A stretch of 64,000 bases of DNA from Paraburkholderia aromaticivorans (GCF_012689525.1 NZ_CP051514.1:2356001-2420000); one strand, 5' to 3'; shown: positions 15,582 through 23,775, counted from the stretch's first letter. Numbers and translations are program-made. The notes: a model not told the origin generated them from the sequence alone.

Positions 15582-15617
15582 CCCAAAAGGGGACGTGTTC
15601 CCTTCCAGGGCCGCTCC
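15582..15617 (+). promoter_or_regulatory. Pseudoknot leader L6 (weaker copy)
   Basis: CCC-N4-GGGGA, loop CGTGT, TCCC-N5-GGG, tail CCGCTCC. GGGG can pair with CTCC, but the variable loop letters do not match well. It precedes the 15637 gene, which has a CAGGAG ribosome site. Confidence 0.45.
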
Positions 15618-15636
15618 TTCTCTTCAGGAGCTTCTG

Positions 15637-16122
15637 ATGATTTACCGCACGTCTAGCTGGGAACGCCTCGTTACAGACCGTCGTGAGATTGACCCGGCCT
15701 TCCGGCGTCACCTCATCGAGGCCGCTATGCCGCAGCAACTCGCGTATCGCAGATTAATGCGCCGTTTCAATGGCGAGCCGATCGGCGTGGAGTGCTCCAC
15801 CTCATCGCAAGATCGGTGGGCATTCGTCCTGCCGGACGTTTCAAGGGAGGGCAAGTGGCGCATCCAGTACTTTGACGAAAGCGGATTCTCAGGTCACGGC
15901 AGCTACGACAGTTTAGTCGACGCTGTTCAGGACATGATTCGGTCCGGTTATCGGGAACTCGATGCTGGTGCTCTGGATCGACTTGGCTCGACTGTTCGGT
16001 GGGATCAAGGCGTCAAGCGCAGCGCAATCATGCAGCGTCACGCCGAAGGACAGATTGACTGGACGACGTGTATGGATCTCCTGGCCGAGTTACAGAAGGA
16101 GGCCGCTGAATTCGCTGCCTGA
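15637..16122 (+). CDS. Hypothetical protein, 161 aa
   Basis: ATG 15637 follows TCAGGAGCTTCTG, which decides the start over the earlier 15595. The product is soluble (SSQDRWAFVLPDVSREGKWR, IQYFDESGFSGHGSYDSL) with a helical C-terminus (TTCMDLLAELQKEAAEF). The middle may be a small sheet domain. No family recognised. Confidence 0.65.
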   Translation: MIYRTSSWERLVTDRREIDPAFRRHLIEAAMPQQLAYRRLMRRFNGEPIGVECSTSSQDRWAFVLPDVSREGKWRIQYFDESGFSGHGSYDSLVDAVQDMIRSGYRELDAGALDRLGSTVRWDQGVKRSAIMQRHAEGQIDWTTCMDLLAELQKEAAEFAA

Positions 16123-16220
16123 CTACGGCTCCCGCCTAAACCCAGTGGCTTTTCCACCTTGGTGCATGAAGTCACCGAAAACCGGGTTCTGGCCGATTGG
16201 CCCGGATCGAATCGCTATCT

Positions 16221-16256
16221 CCCTTGCGGGCACGCGCCCGTACGGGACGTTTCTCG
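16221..16256 (+). promoter_or_regulatory. Pseudoknot leader L7 (weaker copy)
   Basis: CCC-TT-GCGGG, loop CACGCG, CCCGT-AC-GGG, tail ACGTTTCTC. The stem is good; loop-tail pairing is limited to a short ACG/CGT. The ORF at 16279 follows after CCGAGGAACGCC. Confidence 0.45.
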
Positions 16257-16278
16257 CTCTCTTTCTCCGAGGAACGCC

Positions 16279-16460
16279 ATGCAATCGAATCGCAATTCCA
16301 CTCGTGTTGTTAAGACTCTGGCGGTCGGCATCCGTCCGGCGCAACCGCGCATGGGCACGACGCATACCTACGAATTGAACGGTACGCGCATCGCGACGTG
16401 CTGGTCGACGGCAAATGGCTGCCTGTTTCGGTCGAACCGATCGCCCGTAGCGCAGCCTGA
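16279..16460 (+). pseudogene. Short ORF behind leader L7, apparently frameshifted
   Basis: ATG 16279 begins MQSNRNSTRVVKTLAVGIRP and reaches YELNGTRIA. The convincing continuation (DVLVDGKWLPVSVEPIARSA) is in another frame and stops at 16460. A one-base shift near 16398 would give a product of about 60 residues. Function unknown. Confidence 0.4.
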
Positions 16461-16522
16461 CTGCGGCTCGTTTCCTTCGCGGTCACGCTGCTGCCGTACC
16501 AGGAAACACACAACTTCCTTCT

Positions 16523-16558
16523 CCCTGTAGGGCAACCACCCATGGGGCACGGTTATCC
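16523..16558 (+). promoter_or_regulatory. Pseudoknot leader L8, upstream of the 16576 gene
   Basis: CCC-N4-GGG, loop CAACCA, CCC-N2-GGGG. Loop AACC is complementary to GGTT in the tail, followed by three more possible pairs (GGG with TCC, one mismatch between). TTGAGG serves as ribosome site. Confidence 0.6.
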
Positions 16559-16575
16559 ATTCTTTTGAGGCAACG

Positions 16576-16902
16576 ATGACGAATATTCAGACGCAACCTA
16601 TGAAAGCAACCGTCTCGCCGGCGGCCGCGTACAACAAGTCACGCGAATTGCTCGGTCTGGTGTACGGCCAGGGATTCCGCCAGGCAAAAACGGCGTGTGC
16701 CTTTGATCTTTTGCTCGTCGATATCGCCAATGAGTTTCCCGATGCCATCCGTGCGGAAGGACGTATTGTCGGGACCGACGAGCTGGTTTTCTGGATGGAC
16801 AGCGGTCGGATTGTTGCGATCTGGAATCCTGAAATGGCGGTCGGTGTGAGCGGATATACCAACCACGTGCGCGCAGCCCCTGTCGTCACTGAAACGCATT
16901 GA
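16576..16902 (+). CDS. Hypothetical protein, 108 aa
   Basis: ATG 16576 after TTGAGGCAACG. Soluble product with a helical N-terminal half (AAAYNKSRELLGLVYGQGFR) and a short strand pair near the end (DELVFWMDSGRIVAIWNPEM). It has its own leader and no close partner. Unknown family. Confidence 0.65.
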   Translation: MTNIQTQPMKATVSPAAAYNKSRELLGLVYGQGFRQAKTACAFDLLLVDIANEFPDAIRAEGRIVGTDELVFWMDSGRIVAIWNPEMAVGVSGYTNHVRAAPVVTETH

Positions 16903-16967
16903 GTCAGCAGACCACCAGCCTGCTGTTTTCCCGTGCGAGCCACTCCCTCGGGAGCGGGTTCCTTAAA

Positions 16968-17003
16968 CCCTTGCGGGGCACCTACCGCAAGGGCGTGCTC
17001 CGC
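16968..17003 (+). promoter_or_regulatory. Pseudoknot leader L9, upstream of the 17029 gene
   Basis: A continuous 9-bp stem CCCTTGCGG/CCGCAAGGG, with loop GGGGCAC complementary to GTGCTCC at 16995-17001 (one G-U). One of the clearest copies. Confidence 0.7.
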
Positions 17004-17028
17004 GCCGAAACCACCTTTCGGAGCAAAA

Positions 17029-17400
17029 ATGGCTTACTCCTGTTCGGACTTTACCGACGATATCCTGAATTGCCTCGCCCATTGCGGCGCGATTACCCCC
17101 GAGTCAGTTCCCGATGATGATCCCAAGGGCCAAGCGATTCTGGTGCTGGAGGCGCTCGGCAAAATGGACTGTTCCGTGCGTGCTTCACGTTTCGTCGTCG
17201 AGCTGCTCGCCGGCGTCGAGCCGGTGGGCGCAATCGCCGACGAGTACGGTGCAGCAGTCCTCTCGCTGCTTTTGCATCTGCAGGCGGCAATCAACAACGA
17301 CACGTTCGTCGAAGTCGTCCAGTCTGAAATGGCGGCTGTCACGGTAATCAGGACGCTGCCGTCCGCCGACGAATGGATGAAATACGTCTCGATCGCCTGA
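17029..17400 (+). CDS. Hypothetical helical protein, 123 aa
   Basis: ATG 17029 is preceded by TTTCGGAGC and lies just behind L9, so I prefer it to the longer frame from 16933. The product is almost entirely helical (DDILNCLAHCGAITPE, ASRFVVELLAGVEPVG, AAVLSLLLHLQAAIN). A strong terminator follows. Function unknown. Confidence 0.65.
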   Translation: MAYSCSDFTDDILNCLAHCGAITPESVPDDDPKGQAILVLEALGKMDCSVRASRFVVELLAGVEPVGAIADEYGAAVLSLLLHLQAAINNDTFVEVVQSEMAAVTVIRTLPSADEWMKYVSIA

Positions 17401-17423
17401 ACGCGACAACACAGATTGACCAA

Positions 17424-17467
17424 GCCCGCAACACCCCGCCCGCAAGGAGGGTGTTGCGGGCTTTTTC
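17424..17467 (+). terminator. Strong Rho-independent terminator
   Basis: A 13-bp stem GCCCGCAACACCC/GGGTGTTGCGGGC with a 12-base loop and TTTTTCT. It closes the 17029 transcript. Confidence 0.85.
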
Positions 17468-17705
17468 TATTTGTGAGCGTACATGTGTTCCGCACGGCAA
17501 GATGCCGTGAGCGCGTGTGGAACTCCCGAATATTGCGTCCTTGAGGATGGCCCGGTATCGTAGGAAGACCACGATGTCCTTCCAGTTGCGTCCGAAGCGA
17601 TCGAAGGCATCGGGTCTTATTCAAAGAAGGCGCACGGCGGTGGCGAGAGGTTGGCAATGACCCTTCGCCGCAAGGCCGCCCGCTAAACGAGGAACGCTGC
17701 CCAGC

Positions 17706-18248
17706 ATGTCTAACGTTATTGTCGTCCCTCAGGTTGCCCGTCAGCTGCGCCGCTTCGCTGTACGACGCTCGGTGATTCATGGACGTGGCGTGTTCGCGCT
17801 ACGCCGGCTTCAGCGGGAAGAGGTGTTGGTCGAATACGCGGGCGAGCGAGTGGATTGGCACATAGCGGCCAACCGGGCGCCTGCTGACCCGGAAAACCCG
17901 GATCATACGTATTTTTTTGACATCGGGGACGGTACGGTGATCGACGGCGCTGCCGGAGGTAATTCATCACGGTGGATAAACCATTCGTGCGCTCCGAACT
18001 GCGAAGCGATCGACTATGGCGGGCGGATCTTTATTTGCGCCTTGCGGACGATCAGGGAAGGCGAGGAACTGAGCATCGATTATGGACTGATGGTCGACGG
18101 CCGAATCACCCGCGCGCTTCGTGAGCGATTCTCCTGCCTGTGTGGTGCAGCTAACTGCAGAGGCACGTTACTGGCACCGCGCACGAAAAAGCGTCGCGGC
18201 GCGCTTCACGCTCGAGCAGAGCAAACCTTAAGTTCCGCCTCGGGCTAA
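17706..18248 (+). CDS. SET-domain protein-lysine methyltransferase
   Basis: A 180-residue SET domain with post-SET zinc motif. Visible are the SAM-binding HGRGVFA (25-31), RWINHSCAPNC (89-99), the catalytic-region GEELSIDYG (119-127) and the post-SET cysteines CLCGAANC (144-151), which with Cys99 could bind zinc. SET enzymes transfer methyl groups from S-adenosylmethionine to lysines. All signature residues are present. No histone-like target gene is nearby, so the substrate is unknown. It stands alone between a terminator and the tnpB block. Confidence 0.9.
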   Translation: MSNVIVVPQVARQLRRFAVRRSVIHGRGVFALRRLQREEVLVEYAGERVDWHIAANRAPADPENPDHTYFFDIGDGTVIDGAAGGNSSRWINHSCAPNCEAIDYGGRIFICALRTIREGEELSIDYGLMVDGRITRALRERFSCLCGAANCRGTLLAPRTKKRRGALHARAEQTLSSASG

Positions 18249-18344
18249 TACCCGTGACATCACAGGCATCTCGACAACGTCACAGGCGGGTATGGGAGCG
18301 CCCGTGTGCCGGGGCAAGCGAGCTCCGCAAACTCTTCCGGCGCG

Positions 18345-18473
18345 CTACCGTGAAGGGGGATCGCTTTCCACATTCTGGCCCGCGTTGAGAACCAGATCCC
18401 GTCGAATCTCGCGGCAGCGTTGGACGACTGCGGCGAGGTTCTGGAACTCATGTTCCGCAACCACCGATGCAAG
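18345..18473 (-). pseudogene. 3' part of a membrane-protein gene split by the tnpB block
   Basis: On the minus strand the frame reads LASVVAEHEFQNLAAVVQRC, then REIRRDLVLNAGQNVES and a stop (18345). Its first codon abuts the tnpB right end at 18474. Joined to the piece at 21386-21716 it gives one uninterrupted reading (AFRTE-LASVVAEHE), so both are halves of one gene. The product would be a short membrane-anchored helical protein. Confidence 0.6.
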
Positions 18474-18536
18474 TTGACGTCCTCCCCGCCTTCAGTCGTG
18501 ACCGACTGCCGCTTGCGCGGAAAGGGCGGGGATTCC
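18474..18536 (-). repeat. IS605-type right end of the minus-strand tnpB remnant
   Basis: Contains the terminal sequence TTGACGTCCTCCCCGCC and the partner GGGCGGGGATTCC. Read on the minus strand, the end is GGCGGGGAGGACGTCAA, the same core found at the other three tnpB right ends in the window. Such ends overlap the omega-RNA of tnpB. Confidence 0.65.
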
Positions 18537-18750
18537 TCCTGCGAGGCGGTCACGTCCGACCGCGAGAATGTTGCGGGCAGCATTGCGATCACGATCATGT
18601 GTCGTTTCACAATGGATGCATTTCCACTCTCTTATTCCAGGACCTGCGACACCTTTCGGCCCCGTGCGGCTCGCGCAGCACGAACAGGTCTGGGTAGAAA
18701 ACGCTTCATCGACCTCATCGAACCATACGCCTGCGTCATCGCACTTGTAC
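18492..18750 (-). pseudogene. tnpB C-terminal remnant (minus strand)
   Basis: Only the C-terminal zinc ribbon and last RuvC segment of a TnpB are left: CSCCASRTGPKG, IREWKCIHCETTHDRDRNAA. It belongs to the same subfamily as the 38 kb tnpB. The upstream part is lost at a junction near 18750, where a plus-strand tnpB of another subfamily begins. It cannot act as a nuclease. Confidence 0.75.
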
Positions 18751-19157
18751 CGAAGCATGGCCCGAAAGGTCAAAAGCTCCTCGAACTGGAAAAAGGCGAA
18801 GGCCCGCGTGAACCGCATCCACGCGCGTATCGCGAACGCCCGCTACGACTTCCTGCACAAGGCATCAAACACGATCAGCAAAAACCACGCGCTCGTATGT
18901 ATCGAAGACCTGCAGGTGCTCAACCTGGGCAAGTCGGCAAGGGGCAGCATTGAGGCGCCGGGCAAGAAGGTCCGGGCAAAGGCCGGGCTCAATAAGTCTA
19001 TTCTCGACCAGGGCTGGCGCGAATTCCGGCGCCAACTCGAGTACAAGACGGCCTGGTCCGGCGGCCTGCTGCTCGCGGTACCGGCGCACAACACGAGCCG
19101 CACGTGCCCGTGCTGCGCACACGTCGCGAGGGAGAACCGGAAGACTCAAGCCCGGTT

Positions 19158-21155
19158 GTGCGTCCAGCTAAGGCTGGCGTGTTCAGCAGGGGATAGACCT
19201 GCCGGGGTAGAAGTCAGAAGCCCCGTAGCTTGGATAGCAGGGTGGCGGGAAACCAAGACCTTGAAGCCTATCGACAGGCATTTCCTTGGGGAATGCGCGA
19301 GTCATCGGGCCGTAACAAAAGTGAACGTAGATGTGGCCTCGAAAATGAAAATCTCCGAGGGCCGAGCCCGCAACCGTGAGGGTGAAGGCAGCATGGGTAG
19401 CCGAAATCTGACCGATACGGCTATTCCACTTCGGCGGGGTGGAAGCGACGGCACGATGACAAGGACATGCTAAGCAACTGGAGAAGCCCTCCTCGCCCCG
19501 GCGCGAAATCGCCGGAGCAAGGTAGGTCCTATAACCGGCGAACCCGGGAAGTGGGCTGAAGGCGAGAGGGTGGCGGATGGGTCCGTAGTAGCTGTGAAGC
19601 CGGGTAACGCTGGTGGAGCGAAGGGGCCCTGCTGTTTGTAGTTTCCTCGACAACATGGGAGGCAAGGACGAAATGACAAAGGCGTCCAGCAGTTTGCAGG
19701 ACCTGAGGCGGGGAATATACGTCAAGGCGAAGGCTGAACCGTCCTGGCGTTTCTGGGGGTTGTACGTCCATGTCTGCAAGATGGACGCACTGCGCGAGGC
19801 GTATGCGCTGGCCAGAAAGAACAACGGCGCTCCGGGTATCGACGGGGTGACGTTCGAGGCCATCGAGGCGCAGGGCGTGGAGGCGTTTCTTGAGCAGATA
19901 CAGGGCGAACTGATCGGGCGGACCTACGTGCCGTTACGGGCGCGGCGGCAGGAGATACCGAAGGACGGGGGCAAGGTCCGTGTCCTTTCGATTCCGGCTA
20001 TCCGTGACCGGGTGGTTCAAGGCGCGCTCAAGCTCATATTGGAGCCGATCTTCGAGGCAGACTTCCAGCCGGGGTCGTACGGTTATCGCCCCAGGCGTAC
20101 CGCGCATGAAGCGGTGCATCGGGTGGCGACGGCAATTGTTCAGTGGAAGACCCGCGTCATAGATCTGGATTTACGCGCTTACTTTGACACAGTTCGGCAT
20201 CACATACTGCTTGGAAAGGTTGCGCGTCGGGTCAATGACGACGACGTAATGCATCTGCTGAAGCTGATGCTGACGGCGTCGGGCAAACAAGGCGTTCCGC
20301 AAGGCGGGGTGATTTCACCGTTGCTCAGTAACATCTATCTCACTGAGGTAGACCGTATGCTGGAGCGGGCGAAAGAAGCCACGCGCAACGGGAAGTACAC
20401 CTACGTCGAGTATGCCCGATTCGCTGACGATCTGGTGGTGCTGATCGATGCCCATCCGCGGCATGCGTGGCTGCTGAGGGCGGTGACCACGCGACTTCGG
20501 GAAGAGTTTGCCAAGCTGCAGGTCGAAGTAAATGAAGAGAAGAGCCGCACTGTGGATCTGGACCGCGCAGAGAGCTTCGGCTTTCTGGGATTCGACTTTC
20601 GTCGACTCCGCAGCGTAAAGAAGCACGTGTGGCGAGCGCACTACACGCCCAAGCTGAAGAAGCGGACGGCATTATTGCGTAAGCTCAAAGAGGTGTTCCG
20701 GCGATACCAGTCGCAGCCGGTAGATCGGGTGGTAGAACTGATCAATCCGGTGTTACGCGGCTGGGTGAATTACTTCGCTGTAGGACATTCCAGCGAGTGC
20801 TTCAGCTTCATCAAAGACTGGGTGGAAAAGAAGATTCGCCGCCACATGGGTCGATCCCGGAATCGACGGGGCTTCGGTTGGAAGAGGTGGAGTAGGCGCT
20901 GGCTGTATGAAGAACTGAAGCTGTTCAATGGCTATCGGGTTCGTCAACGGTCGTCGTCGAAAGCGTCCCCAGCACGATAGGTCCCATAAACCTTGACATG
21001 AAGCAGGCAGGAAAGCGTAGTGCGGGAAAACCGCCTGCTGCGTTTGACGTGGCGGGAGCTGGAAACGTGACCATGGCAACCGGATTGAGGCCCACCGCGA
21101 AAGCGAGGGAGAAGCCACCGGGACCTACCGTGCGCGCGCCAGTTCTCGACCCTAC
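19158..21155 (+). mobile_element. Group II intron, about 1998 bp, inside tnpB
   Basis: The 5' end GTGCGTCCAGC fits the group II consensus GUGYG and the 3' end CCCTAC fits the final AY. The borders were set by comparison with the intact tnpB at 58169: removing 19158-21155 rejoins the codons for R-F-A-C-V-S-C. It carries its own reverse transcriptase/maturase. I could not pick out domain V with certainty, so the class is not assigned. Confidence 0.8.
19655..20980 (+). CDS. ltrA: Group II intron reverse transcriptase/maturase
   Basis: The intron-encoded protein has the RT blocks NNGAPGIDGVTFEAIE, KVRVLSIPAIRDRVVQGALK, GYRPRRTAHEAVH, GVPQGGVISPLLSNIYL and the active site YARFADDLVV (F-A-D-D rather than the more common Y-A-D-D). 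The maturase X domain follows (VLRGWVNYFAVGHSS), then a basic C-terminus (RRGFGWKRWSRRWLYEEL). No HNH endonuclease domain is evident. The frame is open from 19613; MGGKDEMTK at 19655 or the Met at 19673 is the likely start. The frame is intact, so the intron may still be mobile. Confidence 0.9.
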   Translation: MGGKDEMTKASSSLQDLRRGIYVKAKAEPSWRFWGLYVHVCKMDALREAYALARKNNGAPGIDGVTFEAIEAQGVEAFLEQIQGELIGRTYVPLRARRQEIPKDGGKVRVLSIPAIRDRVVQGALKLILEPIFEADFQPGSYGYRPRRTAHEAVHRVATAIVQWKTRVIDLDLRAYFDTVRHHILLGKVARRVNDDDVMHLLKLMLTASGKQGVPQGGVISPLLSNIYLTEVDRMLERAKEATRNGKYTYVEYARFADDLVVLIDAHPRHAWLLRAVTTRLREEFAKLQVEVNEEKSRTVDLDRAESFGFLGFDFRRLRSVKKHVWRAHYTPKLKKRTALLRKLKEVFRRYQSQPVDRVVELINPVLRGWVNYFAVGHSSECFSFIKDWVEKKIRRHMGRSRNRRGFGWKRWSRRWLYEELKLFNGYRVRQRSSSKASPAR

Positions 21156-21324
21156 CGCGTGTGTGTCGTGCGGATACGGGAATCACGCCGACGTGGTCGG
21201 TGCAATCAATATTTTAGAGCGCGGACAGCGCTCGTTAGCCTGTGCTGATTCTTCGCCTGAGGTAAGGGCGTCGTGGCAGGAACCCGCCGAAGCGACTACG
21301 TAGCGCATCACGTAGCGCAGTAGA

Positions 21325-21385
21325 ATCCTCCCCCTTCCCGGCCTTCGGCCGGCAAGCGTCAGCGAGAGGGGGAGGAGGATGTCAA
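21325..21385 (+). repeat. IS605-type right end of the plus-strand tnpB
   Basis: TCCTCCCCCT pairs with AGGGGGAGGAGGA around an inner CCGGCC/GGCCGG hairpin, ending GAGGATGTCAA at 21385. This matches the 59403-59434 end and is the mirror of the 18474 end, so the block 18474-21385 is bounded by two right ends facing outwards. Confidence 0.65.
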
Positions 21386-21716
21386 TTCCGTGCGAAAGGC
21401 CGTGATCCGATCGGCAAATTCGCCAGCTGCCTGCCGCTTGTCCGCCAGTTGATTGATCAGGGTTTCGACCGGATTGGTGTGGGCTTCCTGAAATACCATC
21501 TTGACGCGCGCGTTGCGCAACTTCATCTCGACCACGGGGCCGAGATAAATCGCCGCGAGGCCAATCAGGGCGGCGGCGACAAGGGCCAATCAACCCTTTC
21601 AGAAGCAGGAGGGCAGCTGGAGCGCCGATCGCTACGCCGGCCGCGATGACGATCCACTTGGCGGCTTTCGCCCTGCGTGCGGTTTCGGACGTGACAGTTG
21701 GGAAGACAGAAGTCAT
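21386..21716 (-). pseudogene. 5' part of the split membrane-protein gene, also frameshifted
   Basis: Minus-strand ATG at 21716: MTSVFPTVTSETARRAKAAK then a hydrophobic segment (WIVIAAGVAIGAPAALLLL). The frame shifts near 21590, where the second hydrophobic segment (LVAAALIGLAAIYLGPVV) continues in another frame, followed by a helical part (TNPVETLINQLADKRQAAGE) up to FRTE at the insertion point. It joins to the piece at 18345-18473. A promoter of the intact gene would lie above 21716. Confidence 0.6.
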
Positions 21717-21929
21717 AGATACCTCGTGTGGTTGATTCTGATCGAACCTAGCCCGATTCCAGAAAAGTCAAGGCATCGCCCGCAAACCGGGTACGCGCGG
21801 TGGGAATCGGGGAGGGGAGGGCAAGAGGAAGACGCGAGTCAAGCGCACGTAAAGTCGGCAACGGCTGTGATCTGGCATCGGCGGGCTGTGGCGGCGCACG
21901 GCTTTGAGCTCCAGCAACCCTACAACCAG

Positions 21930-21960
21930 CCCCGGCACGCGCAAGCGGTCGGGGTTTTTC
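21930..21960 (+). terminator. Rho-independent terminator directly before an intron remnant
   Basis: CCCCG/CGGGG stem followed by TTTTTCTT; the intron sequence starts at 21963, right after the T-run. Between 21717 and 21930 I see nothing else. Confidence 0.6.
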
Positions 21961-21962
21961 TT

Positions 21963-22341
21963 GTGCGCCCAGCATGGGCGCACTCTTGTGGGTGCAAGTC
22001 CCACCGCAAGTTGATCACAGCGAGCGAAGCGAAGCTCAACTGCACGAGGGTGACCGAGTGTGGGGAGGAAGCGTGGAGCGAAACTGCGAGCCGACGAACA
22101 GGAACCGGATAAAAGGCGTTGCCGACCAGGGCGAGCGAGCAAGAAACCGCAAAGCTCTCATGAACTGACCCGTCGCTCTGGCGGGCGCAGCCGCGCTCAA
22201 GCGCGTGCTGACCATCGCCTACTTCGACCAACTGGGTGTACCCCGACTCTCATAACCTCAACTTCCCGAACCGCCCGGTGCGGACCCGCATGCCGGGTGG
22301 TGTGGCAGGGGCGCGGCCTAATGGCCGTCCCCTATGCCGAT
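21963..22341 (+). mobile_element. Group II intron remnant without ORF
   Basis: The 5' end GTGCGCCCAGCATGGGCGC and the following GTGGGTGCAAGTCCCACC are typical of bacterial group II intron domain I. The 3' part has a domain V-like hairpin (GAACCGCCCGGTGCGGAC with its partner GCCGGGTGGTGTGG) and a domain VI-like stem with a bulged CCTAATGG. The region between, where the maturase gene and much of domains I-IV should be, is deleted. Insertion right after a terminator is a habit of class C introns. The right border is approximate. Confidence 0.65.
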
Positions 22342-22569
22342 TGCGTCCGCACGCTGCTGGCTCACGAAAGCCCCCCAATTCGTTTGTCTTTCCGGGCAAA
22401 CGGACCGCTTGCGAAGCCTAAAATCTAGCTACACCTCGCGCTTCTGGCGCATCGATCCCGGCTTCACGCCTCTTCCCATTCTTTCTGCAAACTGGCGTCC
22501 TCGCGACGCCTTTTGGCACTTCTGCGCATCTGACGCTTTCACCGCCGGCAACCGGCATGTTATCTCTAT

Positions 22570-22611
22570 CCCCAGCGGGACGCATATCCCGCATGTGGGA
22601 TATGGCGTCTC
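22570..22611 (+). promoter_or_regulatory. Pseudoknot leader L10, upstream of the MoxR gene
   Basis: CCC-N2-GCGGGA, loop CGCATA, TCCCGC-N4-GGG. Loop side GGGACGC pairs with GCGTCTC in the tail over seven positions (one G-U). The ATG at 22640 follows after CCAGGAAACCACC. Confidence 0.7.
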
Positions 22612-22639
22612 AACGGGGCTTTCTTTCCAGGAAACCACC

Positions 22640-23716
22640 ATGAACGCCTTTGCAGCAATGCTGAAACTCGCCGACATCACAGCCGACGAACTGATAACCC
22701 TTCTTCTCGCCTACATTCCCCGTAGTTTTCCGGTGCTCATTACCGGTGCACCTGGCGTGGGCAAGTCCGACATCGTGGCCTTTGTAGCCGGGATTCTCGG
22801 CTTCGATCTCGTGATTAGCCACCCCGTCACTGAAGATCCGACCGACCCGAAAGGGTTGCCGTTTCCTTCGGCGGATGGGCGGTCCGCCCGATTCCTGCCA
22901 TTCGGGAACATGCAAAAAATCCTCACCGCGACCCGCCCGACGATCTGGTTTTTGGACGATCTGGGTCAAGGCTCGGCAGCTGTGCAGGCGGCATACATGC
23001 AGTTGCTGCTCGCACGCCGTGTCGGTGAACACGTCCTACCGGATTGTGTGACCTTCATCGCGGCCACTAACGACCGCAGTCACAACGCAGCCGTGAGCGG
23101 CATTCTCGATCCGGTGATCTCCCGTTTCGCGACGGTCGTGAACCTGGTGCCGGATATCAAGGCGTGGTCCAGGTGGGCTGTGGAGAACAACACGCCCCAC
23201 GAGCTGATCGCGTTCCTGCGCTTTCGCCAGGATTTGCTCTATGTCCCGAAAAAGGGGCGCGACATCGCGAACTTCCCGACGCCCCGTGGCTGGGGCTTCC
23301 TCGGCAGGAAGATGCCCGTCATTCCGAAGGGCCAGGAGCTTCGCGAGTATGCAGGTTCCGTGGGTGAAGCAGCCGCGCTTGAGTTTGCGGGTTTCCTGGA
23401 CATCTACAAGGAAATCGCAACGCTCGAGGACATTTTGCTCAACCCGCTGGGCGCGCGCCTTCCGGATGCGGATAAGCCGGCGACGGCGACGGCGATGGTA
23501 TCGATGCTTGCTGGCCGGGTCACGGCTTCCAACTTCGACCAGATCATGCTCTACGTCAACCGCATGATTGCCGCAGACATGCGCGAGTTCGTTGGCTTCT
23601 TCATTCAGGATGCCATGACGCGTGACCCCTCGCTCCAGCAGACCCGCACGTTTCAGCGTGAATCGTGGACGGGCGAGCTTTGCAAGATCCTCGGCGGCGA
23701 GCTCGAGACGGTCTGA
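22640..23716 (+). CDS. MoxR-type AAA+ ATPase
   Basis: A 358-residue AAA+ protein. Walker A GAPGVGKSD lies at residues 36-44, Walker B at IWFLDDLGQ, followed by the ATNDRSHNAAVSGILDPVISR block with sensor 1 and the arginine finger region. MoxR ATPases act as chaperones with VWA-domain partners, here the gene at 24764. ATG 22640 is chosen because of the leader and the AGGAAA site; the longer frame from 22334 is not credible. The C-terminal third is helical. Confidence 0.88.
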   Translation: MNAFAAMLKLADITADELITLLLAYIPRSFPVLITGAPGVGKSDIVAFVAGILGFDLVISHPVTEDPTDPKGLPFPSADGRSARFLPFGNMQKILTATRPTIWFLDDLGQGSAAVQAAYMQLLLARRVGEHVLPDCVTFIAATNDRSHNAAVSGILDPVISRFATVVNLVPDIKAWSRWAVENNTPHELIAFLRFRQDLLYVPKKGRDIANFPTPRGWGFLGRKMPVIPKGQELREYAGSVGEAAALEFAGFLDIYKEIATLEDILLNPLGARLPDADKPATATAMVSMLAGRVTASNFDQIMLYVNRMIAADMREFVGFFIQDAMTRDPSLQQTRTFQRESWTGELCKILGGELETV

Positions 23717-23737
23717 CGGCTTTCCACCATTCCCTGC

Positions 23738-23775
23738 ATTAATCGCGCGTGTTTTCCCTCTCCGAGAGCACGCGC
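23738..23775 (+). promoter_or_regulatory. Hairpin between MoxR and DUF3150-like genes
   Basis: CGCGCGTG/CACGCGCG stem (about 9 bp) with a 16-base loop containing a small CTCTCCGAGAG hairpin. It may be a processing or attenuation site inside the operon. Confidence 0.4.

Larger units (their letters stand above)
18755..21303 (+). pseudogene. tnpB fragment interrupted by a group II intron
   Basis: The plus-strand exons are about 18755-19157 and 21156-21303. The first reads RSMARKVKSSSNWKKAKARV ... IEDLQVLNLGKSARG ... NTSRTCPCCAHVARENRKTQA, the second CVSCGYGNHADVVGAINIL. It is close to the intact tnpB at 58169, but the first 190 or so residues, including the first RuvC Asp, are missing. Splicing at the inferred junction restores R-F-A-C-V-S-C-G-Y across the zinc ribbon. 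Even when spliced it lacks the N-terminus. Confidence 0.8.

Noticed and set aside
2925..17003. Repeated leaders taken as a CRISPR array
   Set aside because: The copies are spaced by whole genes, differ in sequence and share structure rather than letters; no cas genes are seen.
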